Of a DNA stretch of 64,000 bases, positions 47,146 through 56,142 are shown piece by piece (the first letter of the stretch is position 1; every line of letters starts with the position of its first letter). Source of the DNA: Bombyx mori (lineage: Eukaryota > Arthropoda > Insecta > Lepidoptera > Bombycidae). A program made the position numbers and the translations under genes. The stretch is from assembly GCF_030269925.1 (NCBI RefSeq), contig NC_085119.1, positions 13,055,001-13,119,000 of the forward strand, given 5' to 3'. Under the pieces are notes generated by a model. It worked only from the letters and a program-made list of their open reading frames with translations. It was not told where the DNA came from and ran no database searches.

Positions 47146-47409
47146 ACGGCCGTCTGGTGTAGTGGTAAGTGACATGGTCACAACACAAGGGGGTCGCGGG
47201 TTCGAATCCCGCCAAGAGAAGATGTTTGTATGATAAATATAAAAAGTCTTTTCCAGGGTTATGAATGTATATTAAACATATGTATGTGTATAATAAAAAT
47301 CTTACATTTGTTTCCGTTATCTGGTAACTGCAACACGAGTTTCTTTACGAGCACAACACGGGACCAGTTAACGTGGCGTGATTGTTAGTAAATATTTATT
47401 TATTTATTA
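47146..47409 (+). mobile_element. tRNA-derived SINE (not Bm1)
   Basis: The head has pol III box A (TCTGGTGTAGTGGTAAGTGA) and box B (GCGGGTTCGAATCCCGC, a perfect T-arm). The bases where the acceptor stem should be do not pair, so it is not a functional tRNA gene. A body of about 180 bases (TTTTCCAGGGTTATGAATGT, ACACGGGACCAGTTAACGTG) and a TATTTATTTATT tail follow. Unlike Bm1 in all parts. Confidence 0.75.
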
Positions 47410-47413
47410 TTAT

Positions 47414-47831
47414 CCTGAACTTGCCGATCGGCTAGATCCTTTGGCACTGCGTAGGGATCTATCTTGCCTATGCATACTTTACAGAATTTACAATGGGGAG
47501 TGTTCCGAGGAGTTGTTCAATTTAATAGAAGCCGCTGATTTTCGCAACCGATCGTCTCGCCGGAACTATCAACCGCACCATCTGGATGGTTGGCGTTCCA
47601 CTACAATGCGTTTTAAAAACAGTTTTCTGCCACGCACAGTGAATCTCTGGAATTCGTTGCCATCAGCGGTCTTCCCCAACAACTGCGACATTGGGTTATT
47701 CAAGAAAAGAGCATATTCTTATCTGAAGGGTAGGCAACGCACTGGCGTAAACGCTGGTGACCGTGGGCGGCGGTGAATCACTTACCATCAGGTGACCCGT
47801 CTTGCTCGTTTGCCTCTTAGTTGTTATAAAA
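47414..47831 (+). pseudogene. Jockey-like LINE RT C-terminal fragment with 3' end
   Basis: Open from the left truncation to a TGA at 47774-47776. It encodes [54 protein letters not shown] and ends [16 protein letters not shown]. This is the conserved C-terminal region of jockey/CR1-like LINE polyproteins. The 3' end (ACTTACCATCAGGTGACCCG) is related to but different from family J. The polymerase core is missing. It begins directly at the tail of the tRNA-derived SINE. Confidence 0.82.
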
Positions 47832-48557
47832 AATTATTTACTGGGTAGCACCTTAAAAATTTGAATTATAAATACAAAACGAACATTTAACTAATAGCGA
47901 AAGAATAGTATAATATCTGAACGCCCTGATGCTTCAAAACGAATTTGCGTAAGTCGAGCCGGGACGGGCGTTGCGAACAAGAGAATTACGTCAGACACGA
48001 AAGCTGTTTGGGCCATTCATGAAGTAATGAAGCGAGATGCCTAAAGACACAAGCATGAATATCACTACAGAGGAACTGCGTCGTAACATATCAAAAACCG
48101 TAAATATATTTGTGTGTGTTTCCATTTTATTTCTGCCTGATAATGTCTCGATTTTCTTTCGGTTAGTCTATTAATACAGAGTGAAAGTAGCACAATATTC
48201 AACTAACAAATCAGTCATCCGTGACCACGAAAGCTGTAAAGTATTCAAAACTTCGAAAATGAAAAACACGATATTAAGTCGATGGATTTTAAATTTACAT
48301 AAAAAATGAAACTAAAGCTTTGAGGTCACAATGGTAATGGTTAAATTTCCTTTCACTGTTTCAAACTTCATAATATATTTTACTCATTACTATTTAACGG
48401 AATGTTACGACTATTCACAATTCACAATTCCTGATATTTTGCGCGCTGAACGTTTCGAATATAATAGAAATTTTTAGCAAAAAAAAGATAACCGACTTCA
48501 GCAAAATGAAATGAAAATACCAACATTTTAAATAGGACCACATGAGACGCGCCAGCT
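47832..48557. other. Intron DNA, no feature recognised
   Basis: AT-rich. Confidence 0.45.
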
Positions 48558-48729
48558 TTTATTTATTGCCTAGATGTATGGAGGAGCTCACAGCCCACCT
48601 GGTGTTAAGTGGTTACTGGAGCCCATAGACATCTACAACGTAAATGCGCCACACACCTTGAGATATAGTTCTAAGGTTTCAGTATAGTCACAACGGCTGC
48701 CCCACCCTTCAAACCGAAACGCATTACTG
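48558..48729 (-). mobile_element. Bm1 SINE, truncated
   Basis: ATTTATTGCCTAGATGTATG to CGAAACGCATTACTG; stops in the body. Confidence 0.88.
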
Positions 48730-48879
48730 TTTTTCAAATAAAAAATAATCATCAAAATCAATCCGCCTGTTAAAAGTTCTGAAGAGAACCTTCTCTCTTT
48801 TTTTTTATTTGTCAAAAATAAAAATCGGTTGACCAGCGACAGCGACGACAGTACTCAATTAAGCGTTCAACATTGTTGC

Positions 48880-49075
48880 TTTTTTTTAGGATTGAAGGAT
48901 TACTAGTGGCCCAGGGGCCTTTCCAGTTTCACCAGGACAGGTGGACGAGCAAAGGCTCAGCCAGGATGGGTGGGATTAGCTATCAGCTGCCCCAGTGCCT
49001 CCGAAGGAGACCTAACAACTCAAGAGCAGCACGTTGTTGCTCTGAACGATATTCACTCCTAGTACTTCAGTGAGG
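48880..49075 (-). mobile_element. LINE 3' end, family G
   Basis: Eight T at the left are the A tail. On the minus strand the element reads CTCTTGAGTTGTTAGGTCTC, ACCTGTCCTGGTGAAACTGG, GGGCCACTAGTAATCCTTCA. It matches 36380-36506 and 50332-50442. Confidence 0.65.
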
Positions 49076-49079
49076 AAAA

Positions 49080-49457
49080 GCAGAGAACTTTTTGCCGCAG
49101 AGTTAAATAAGTTTTTCATAGCGACCCCACGTTGTCATAACTCCGCCCCTTAATTACGCCGGCCCTTTGTCTTATCTTCGTGTGTGAGTAATTAATTATC
49201 GAATGTAATTAATTTACTCGTAATATAACGGGAGTGTATCGGTGTTGTGAAAATAATTAAGCCATTTGTTAATTAAAAGTCCCGAGTTGCGTTTATGTTT
49301 CGTCGTGAGATCTTTAATTGTGAATTTACACAGATTTAATTACTCTTGTAATTATAAATATATTCGTTAATTCACAGATGACGATACCATATCCATATAA
49401 CTGATTTGATGTTATACAAAAGCAAGTTCAATGAATATAAATGAGTAATAATCAAAA
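49080..49457. other. Intron DNA, no feature recognised
   Basis: AT-rich. Confidence 0.45.
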
Positions 49458-49661
49458 CACCACCCTGCCTATTTCTGCCGTGAAGCAGTAATGCGTTTCG
49501 GTTTGAAGGGTGAGCCAGCTGTTTTAACTATACTGAGACCTTAGAACTTATATCTCAAGGTGAGTGGCGCATTTACGTTGTAGATGTCTATGGGCTCCAG
49601 TAACCACTTAACACCAGGTGGGCTGTGAGCTCGTCCACCCATCTAATCAATAAAAAAAAAA
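49458..49661 (+). mobile_element. Bm1 SINE, 5'-truncated
   Basis: Starts ACACCACCCTGCCTATTTCT, ends CATCTAATCAATAAAAAAAA. Confidence 0.9.
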
Positions 49662-49829
49662 CATAACTTTTTGATATGTTTTTTATTAGCTTGCTATGTA
49701 CATATTTTATGTATGTATGTTTGTGTATTACAGAATCCTTGAACGTCAATTTCATCGAGTTAAAGACGTCCGATTAACCTGAAATTTTTTCACACGCATC
49801 TTTTTCTTTTTTTTTCAACGTTTTCGTTG

Positions 49830-50095
49830 ATAACCTAATTGGCTTTTCCAACTACTCGCGGACGGATAGTTGAGTTCATGGACTCAACCCAAGGCCTATA
49901 AACGCAGCCCACTGAGTTTCTCGCCGGATCTTCTCAGTGGGCCGCGTTTCCGATCCGGTGGTAGATTCTGCCAAGCACTGATCTTGCTAGGGCCAGTGTT
50001 AGCAACACTTCCGGTTTGAGCCCCGTGAGCTCACCTACACGTCATGGCGAAGCTGAAATAGCCGCTCAAGGCTAACCTCATGGTTAAAAAAAACT
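49830..50095 (+). mobile_element. LINE 3' end, family F
   Basis: CCCACTGAGTTTCTCGCCGG core, GAGCCCCGTGAGCTCACCTA, and the terminal hairpin region GCTGAAATAGCCGCTCAAGG, whose right arm is mutated, followed by 7 A. Confidence 0.72.
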
Positions 50096-50096
50096 G

Positions 50097-50176
50097 AGGT
50101 ATTTTGCTAACACTGACCCTAACTAGAGCAGTGCTCCGCTGATACTACCACCGGATCGGAATCGCATCGGAAGGCA
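50097..50176 (-). repeat. Family F fragment, inverted
   Basis: TTTGCTAACACTGACCCTAA and CTACCACCGGATCGGAATCG are the F core in minus orientation, back to back with the copy at its left. The pair forms an imperfect inverted repeat. Confidence 0.6.
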
Positions 50177-50331
50177 ACACAATAATTTATTATAGCTTAG
50201 CTCTCATATTCTGACCAGTTCCGGATTAGAAAAAGCTGAAATGAATTGTTTCGAATATAAAATATTTTCCAATATAAATATTTTCCATTAATAAAAAAAA
50301 GGGAGATTTGAAGAGCCTTCTTATACAACAA

Positions 50332-50442
50332 TCGAGACTCATATTTCTAGGTGGGTGATAGGAGCCTTTGCTCGCCCACCTGTCCTGGTGAAACTGGAAA
50401 GGCCTCCGGGCCACCAGTAATCCTTCAATTATAAAAAAAAAA
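50332..50442 (+). mobile_element. LINE 3' end, family G
   Basis: AGCCTTTGCTCGCCCACCTG, CCTGGTGAAACTGGAAAGGC, CCAGTAATCCTTCAATTATA and 10 A. Confidence 0.65.
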
Positions 50443-50490
50443 GTATTTACGTTGTGATAAAAATAGACATGAGCGCCGGTAGGAGGTCTG

Positions 50491-50737
50491 TATTTTTTTT
50501 ATTGCTTAGATTGGTGGACGACGTCCACAGCCCACCTGGTGTTAAATGGTTACTGGAGCCCATAGACATCTACAGCATGAATGCGCCACCCACCTTGAGA
50601 TATAAGCTCTAAGGTCTGAGTATAGTTACAACGGCTACCCCGTCCTTCAAACCGAAACACATTACCGCTTTATAGCAAAAATAGACAGGGTGTAGGTACC
50701 TACCCGTGCGGACTCACAAGAGGTCCTATCACCAGTA
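50491..50737 (-). mobile_element. Bm1 SINE, 5'-truncated
   Basis: Eight T, ATTGCTTAGATTGGTGGACG to GGTCCTATCACCAGTAAA. Confidence 0.9.
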
Positions 50738-50879
50738 AAAACCAATATCGAGTGACCTCCAATTCGTGACAAGCACACAACTCGATTAAACCGTTTTATT
50801 CATCCAGAAAAATAATTGAAATTAAACAAATAAAGAACAGAGTTAAAAACAAAAACATTTTCCTTTTTGTTTCTACGTA

Positions 50880-50960
50880 TTGCTAGAACCTCAAGGGGTT
50901 ATGCCAGCTTCACAGAACGCGTAGGCGAGCTCACGGGGCTCAGCCTGGAAAACATTATCA
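50880..50960 (-). repeat. Decayed family F 3' end
   Basis: ATTGCTAGAACCTCAAGGGG and GGCGAGCTCACGGGGCTCAG keep the hairpin and the CCCCGTGAGCTCACC landmark on the minus strand. Confidence 0.5.
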
Positions 50961-50977
50961 AAACGTTTCTTAGAACT

Positions 50978-51060
50978 GACCAGGTGGTGTCGTAGTTAGT
51001 GAACTGACCGTTGCGTCGAGGGTTGTGAGTTCGATTCCCACATCGAAAAACATATATTAT
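50978..51060 (+). mobile_element. tRNA-derived SINE head (second type)
   Basis: Box A-like GGTGGTGTCGTAGTTAGTGA and box B GTGAGTTCGATTCCCAC with a pairing T-arm. There is no tRNA-like acceptor stem. The body behind it was not delimited. Could also be a decayed tRNA pseudogene. Confidence 0.5.
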
Positions 51061-51807
51061 ATAATGTTATTTTATTAAGCACAATACTGCGCTTAAAATA
51101 TCTAAGAGTCCAAGATTTTCGTTATGTGCATTTATATTATTAATTATTAGCTTTTAATGACAATTTTTAAGTGAAATAGATGTTTTTTCTAATTGTCTCA
51201 CAAAAGAGAAGAAGAGAAAAAATCTGTCGCGGATCATTTCGCAATTAAATATAAATTTATCTTAAGCAATCAATCAAATGTAATCACATCTTAGTTATTT
51301 TTTTGTTGTTGTTAATGCACTGTCGATTGCACCTATAATTGAGGTGACATCTGCCATGAACTTTTCTCAATTTGTCAATGTTTTGTATGATGATCACTTT
51401 GTTGATGCAACTTAATAAATAATTTGTACTTATCAATGAAAGTAATCTGTCCAAATACAGATATCACGATACGATGATACGTCTCATTCTCCTTACGAAT
51501 ATCCATCGATGATATGTGACATCTAAACAACTCATCAATTATTAAATAAGTGACATTAATATCACGTGTTAAGTTCGTATTCAAAACGTGATTCTCTCAG
51601 AGATGTTTAATTAAAAAGTAATTTGTTTTCATTGTATTCGTTAACGGTAGCGTGTTATTTAACTTGGAAACTATTCGACGGGTATTTCGATTTCGATTTG
51701 ATTGATTGCGTTTTGGTGATTAGTAATTTGTTATGTGTTCGTATTGTTTTGTAAATTATTTGAGGTGTTTTCCTTTTTAATGATTAACAGAAATTTAAAT
51801 ATTACAT
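51061..51807. other. Intron DNA, no feature recognised
   Basis: AT-rich; part of it may be the body of the SINE at its left. Confidence 0.4.
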
Positions 51808-51925
51808 GTCTCGGCATAGACCTCGAGTCTTAATGTGGGAGGCGACATTCACATTATGATATTCCATGCGGTCCAATAACCACTTAACAGTTGTAAGCTT
51901 GGGAAATCGTTCACCGACCTTTATT
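51808..51925 (+). repeat. Decayed Bm1 fragment
   Basis: TAGACCTCGAGTCTTAATGT ... CCAATAACCACTTAACA ... AATCGTTCACCGACCT in Bm1 order. Confidence 0.45.
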
Positions 51926-52144
51926 TATATATATTTTTAAAAAGATTCAGATAATTTAAGCATTTAAAAAAAAACGATCGGAATTTCACGCAAAACCCCA
52001 GCGAAAAATGTTTCAATTAATTTTTGAATACTTTAATAAATTGCATTTTTTACTATCTGCTATAATTTATATTGCTACAAAATACTTCAAATAATATTTA
52101 TTGTGTATGGCTCTAACAAATGTATTGTTTAGTCACGAAACTGC

Positions 52145-52581
52145 CTTTTTTTTATTGCTTAGATGGGTGGACGAGCTCACAGCCCACCTGGTGTTAAGTG
52201 GTTACTGGAGCCCATAGACATCTACAACGTAAATGCGCCACCCACCATGAGATATAAGTTCTAAGGTCTCAGTATAGTTACAACGGCTAACCCCACCCTT
52301 CGAACCGAAACGCATTACTGCTTCATGGCGGAAATAGGCGGGGCGGTGGTACCTACCCGTGCGGACTCCCAAGAGGTCCTACCACCCGTGATTACGCAAA
52401 TTATAATTTTGCGGGTTTGATTTTTATTACACGATGTTATTCCTTCACCGTGGAAGTCAATCGTGAACATTTGTTGAATACGTATCTCATTAGGAAAATT
52501 GGTACCCGCCTGCGGGATTCGAACACCGATGCATCGCTACACACGAATGCACCGGACGTCTTATCCTTTAGGCCACGACAA
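52145..52581 (-). mobile_element. Full-length Bm1 SINE, well preserved
   Basis: About 437 bases from poly(T) to the tRNA-like head. On the minus strand: GTCGTGGCCTAAAGGATAAG (box A), GGTGTTCGAATCCCGCAGGC (box B), GACTTCCACGGTGAAGGAAT, AATTATAATTTGCGTAATCA, the whole 3' body and the A-rich tail. Among the least diverged copies in the window, thus a useful reference for the others. Confidence 0.95.
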
Positions 52582-53511
52582 CTTTAAATGTATGTTTCTC
52601 CTATGTATCTCCCGCCAACTGAACACATAAGATCTACTTTTCACAAAAATCTCTTTTAGACGTATTCGTGTATACGTTTTGTCGTATTTCTAGGGCCTCA
52701 AGATTTTTTTAAAAGTGTGTTTTAATCTGCGCATTTATATCATTTGAATCATTGAACTTTGTACCAGCGTACGTGTTTTTTTCGTCAACACGGCCCGCAC
52801 GGACATAGTTATCGAGTTAAAATTGAACTCAAACCGATCTTCGCTTGTATTATGTAAACAGTTTCAGGTTCGTTACACTTTGTTGACGTGAACTCAGTAC
52901 GGTGCAGTTCGGAACTTGTGCTGCACGAAGTATGATGGTCGAACTTGCCTGAACTCACCGGATCGAAGTTCCCGATTGACTGATAGACATCTCGACGTTA
53001 TTTATAAGATCAAAAACATGTTTATGGAGCGAAAATTAAATACTAAACTATACGATATTCATGAATTGCTTCAGCTGACTTCCGAAGCGTTTTCCCGAAG
53101 CCAATATTAACACGTCGTACGCTTTAGAACCCATCGGTGGGCCTAGCGTACTATTATACTATTCGGGCCAAGCCAAAATCAGGGAATCGGTAAATTTTAT
53201 CAACACGAGATTTTCTCTTTATAAAATGCAATAATTTGCACGATAGATAAAAATTAACGACTTATACCGTCTTTAATTTTAAAAGGCTTATTACGAGTAA
53301 TCCTCGTGGCCCGTATGGTTCAGTTAGAGTAAGGATCACCGGTGAGCAGCGTGGCCTGATAGAAAATACTCGATTTTTCATATAGCGTTCAAAGTGTTAA
53401 TTGGCAAACGTGAATGATTTTCCTTAATTTATTATTTCGAAATCTAAAGCCAGATAACCTATAGGCTCCTATTTCCAAACGCTGTGACAAAAATAATGTG
53501 ATGTGTGTGTG
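52582..53511. other. Intron DNA, no feature recognised
   Basis: An open stretch of 64 codons at 52916-53110 has no recognisable product. A short GT run precedes the next Bm1. Confidence 0.4.
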
Positions 53512-53680
53512 TGTTTGAAGGGTGGGGCAGCCGTTGTAACTATACTGAGATCTTAGAACTTAAATCTCAAGGTGGGTGGCGGCATTTACGTTATAGATGT
53601 CTATGGGCTCCGGTAACCACTTATAACCAGGTGGGCTATGAGCTCGGCCAACCATCAATGCAATAAATAAATAAAAAAGA
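53512..53680 (+). mobile_element. Bm1 SINE, 5'-truncated
   Basis: GTTTGAAGGGTGGGGCAGCC to CAATGCAATAAATAAATAAA. Confidence 0.9.
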
Positions 53681-53739
53681 TGAAGATTAGGTAGGGAAGT
53701 GACACAAATAGTCTTAGTGTCTGGCAAATATTTTCACAA

Positions 53740-55035
53740 TCCCTAGGCGGCACTGAAAATTTCGGGAATTAACGAAGTGACACAACATTACTATTTAAAA
53801 ATGTATTTATTGCTTTTCGTAGTATTCTCCGCGAAATTTGACACATTTTTCCATACGATGGAACCAATCATTGAAGCAACCATTCCATTCGGAAGTTGGG
53901 GTCTCCAAAATGGCCGTTTTGTAGGCGTCCACAGCTTCTTCAGGTGATGAAAATCTCTGTTCACGCAATTTATTCTTTATTTTAGGGAAAGTATAGAAAT
54001 CATTAGGGCTTAGGTCGGGGCTGTACGGCGGATGGTCTAATAATTCTATGTTTTCTTGCTCTAAAAACTCTTTTGTTCTGTGCGCGGTGTGAGAACTCGC
54101 ATTGTCGTGATGGAGGATGATGCGGCGGTTGCAGTTCTCTTTACGGAGTTCAGAAACGATCTGTGGCAAACAAATGCTAGCATACCATTCTGCATTAACC
54201 GTTCTTTGTCCCTCAAGAGGAATAGTCGTAACATGGCCGGTTTTGGAGACAAACGTGGCCACAATTTTTTTTTGCAACACTCCATGAACGAACAATTTTT
54301 GTTGGCTTTAACTCATTTTCGAACACCCAAACTCGTGACTGGTTTTTTGTTTTGAGTTCGTACGCGTATATCCAGGATTCGTTACCTGATACAATGTTGT
54401 ATACAGCATTTGAGGATCCTGCGTGGAATCTTTCGAGAGTTCTGACGCACCAAGTAACGCGAGCCGCTTTTTGCTCTTCACAGAGCGAATGCGGTATCCA
54501 TCGGGAAAACAACTTGTTTACACCTAATTGTTCATGCAAGATTATTTGTATTTGACTCATGCCAATGTCTAAAGTTGCCTGAATTTCGCGATATATCACA
54601 TGTCGATCTTCCTCAATCAGCTTACGCACAGCATCAACGTTTTCTTGGGTGACTGCAGTTTTTGGACGACCTTGACGGGGATCATCACTGAGCTTGACAC
54701 GTCCACGTTGAAACTCAGCAAACCAGCGATAAATTGTGGTTTTGGATGGGGCTTCATCACCAAATGCAGAAATCATTCGGTCAACACACTGTTTTTATGT
54801 TAAACCACTTCGAAAGTCATAATAAATCATCGCTCTTGAATTTTCTCGAGTCAATTCCATTTTCTCAACGACTAAACAAGTTTGACAAAACCTCGTGACA
54901 AGACCGAGAATCTTTTTTTAAATAAATAAATGGTATTCGATTTTTAAAACCAAGAAGTTTTCAATTAAAAAGATTTTAATATGACAGGAACAGTGGAAAT
55001 ATTCCATTCCCGATACTTTTAGTGCAGCCCTCGTA
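53740..55035 (-). mobile_element. mariner (DD34D) transposon, full length but dead
   Basis: The right end (on the minus strand CGAGGGCTGCACTAAAAGTA, then TCGGGAAT) is answered by a diverged inverted copy at 53740-53770 (GGCGGCACTGAAAATTTCGG). A TA stands at the right edge; the left TA has mutated. The length of about 1.3 kb is normal for mariner. The transposase inside is described separately. Confidence 0.85.
53807..54860 (-). pseudogene. mariner transposase, broken
   Basis: Cut-and-paste transposase. It starts with ATG at 54858-54860 (MELTRENS). N-terminal helix-turn-helix region (PSKTTIYRWFAEFQRGRVKL), then WIPHSLCEEQK, the catalytic domain and FRGEYYEKQ at the C-terminus; about 350 codons. 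Three defects are seen: codon 22 is TAA (54795-54797); the frame shifts at a run of 9 T at 54265-54273; and the first catalytic Asp is Asn (SGNESWIY). The second Asp (HHDN) and the third 34 residues later (SPND) are kept, giving DD34D spacing. Neither open part can make an active enzyme. The subfamily was not decided. Confidence 0.92.
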
Positions 55036-55104
55036 ATTCAAATAGATCACCTAAGGGAAAGACACCATGACCACCGCTGGTTATTGAAAACAATTATTTT
55101 TGTT

Positions 55105-55200
55105 TATTGCCCTTGTAGGTCAACGAACTTACGGCCCATCTGATGGTGGGTTATTATCGTCGTTCATGGCAGTCAGCAATGTTAAGGGCACACCTAAGTC
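55105..55200 (-). mobile_element. LINE 3' end, family J (decayed)
   Basis: TTTATTGCCCTTGTAGGTCA, CTTACGGCCCATCTGATGGT and GGCAGTCAGCAATGTTAAGG match the J end on the minus strand. Confidence 0.65.
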
Positions 55201-56122
55201 GCTGCTTCAAACCTACCTCTCAAACAGAAAGATGAGAACGAGGATTACATTGTAAATAATAACAGCCTTAGCCTTTTTCATCATAAATCTAACGCAGAGT
55301 TCTTTGAAAAACGGTTATTTTTATTTTACTTTTTCAATGAAAGTTTTTCTTAAAGTTATATTTCAACTGAAACCCTTGGTCTGTGTTCGTACGTAAATGG
55401 GATAAATTTTGAAGAATATTTAATTTCTCTGACTTCTAAATGGTTTTCCGACTTCAAACAAAACGTTAATCGCCCTCAGTCAATCGTATTTTTTTTTTAT
55501 TTCTAGCTTAAGCATTTATTTTATCAATCTCACGTTTGATATTAAGGAGGTATGAAATTAAAAGTTCACAAGCATTTATGTATTCTTAACATTTGACAAA
55601 TGGTGAATTCGAAATTATTTCGTAATATTGCATATACTATTTTTGAAAACTTTTCGATTAAGAAGATTAATAATCTAATCCAGTGTACTCAAATAAACGT
55701 CCTCCGCATTTATGTCCTAATACATGTATCTAAAGTATATTTTGGAATATCGAAATGCCAATACTTGCTTTTTAAATTTATAATTCTAAACTAATGAATT
55801 ATACGTAATCTTATCGATGTAAAAGTACATACATACCAGCTCGTAAACAATCTGTTTCTCGTGAAAAAGAATAAGCCAACGTTCACATTTATAATCTTAC
55901 TAGAGAATACCGGCCACTCTACTATATCGCGGTATAGTACATGTAAAATACACATATTTGTTGAAGCTACAGGCACGCTATCTGTCGTGCGTTGATGGGA
56001 CTATCCCATAAAAATTTCCCGAAGTACTTACTCAAAACGATTATCCAAAATTTCACAACTATTAGACGTATGAAATGGAAACATATAGGACGAACAAAGA
56101 GACATTCATTTTCAAATTATGT
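55201..56122. other. Intron DNA, no feature recognised
   Basis: AT-rich. Confidence 0.45.
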
Positions 56123-56142
56123 AGGTATAGATAATAAATCTA
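56123..56142. repeat. LINE target-site duplication, left copy
   Basis: AGGTATAGATAATAAATCTA, 20 bases, identical to 59071-59090. Confidence 0.95.

Noticed and set aside
47146..47220. Functional tRNA gene
   Set aside because: Boxes A and B are present but the acceptor stem does not pair and a SINE body with tail follows.
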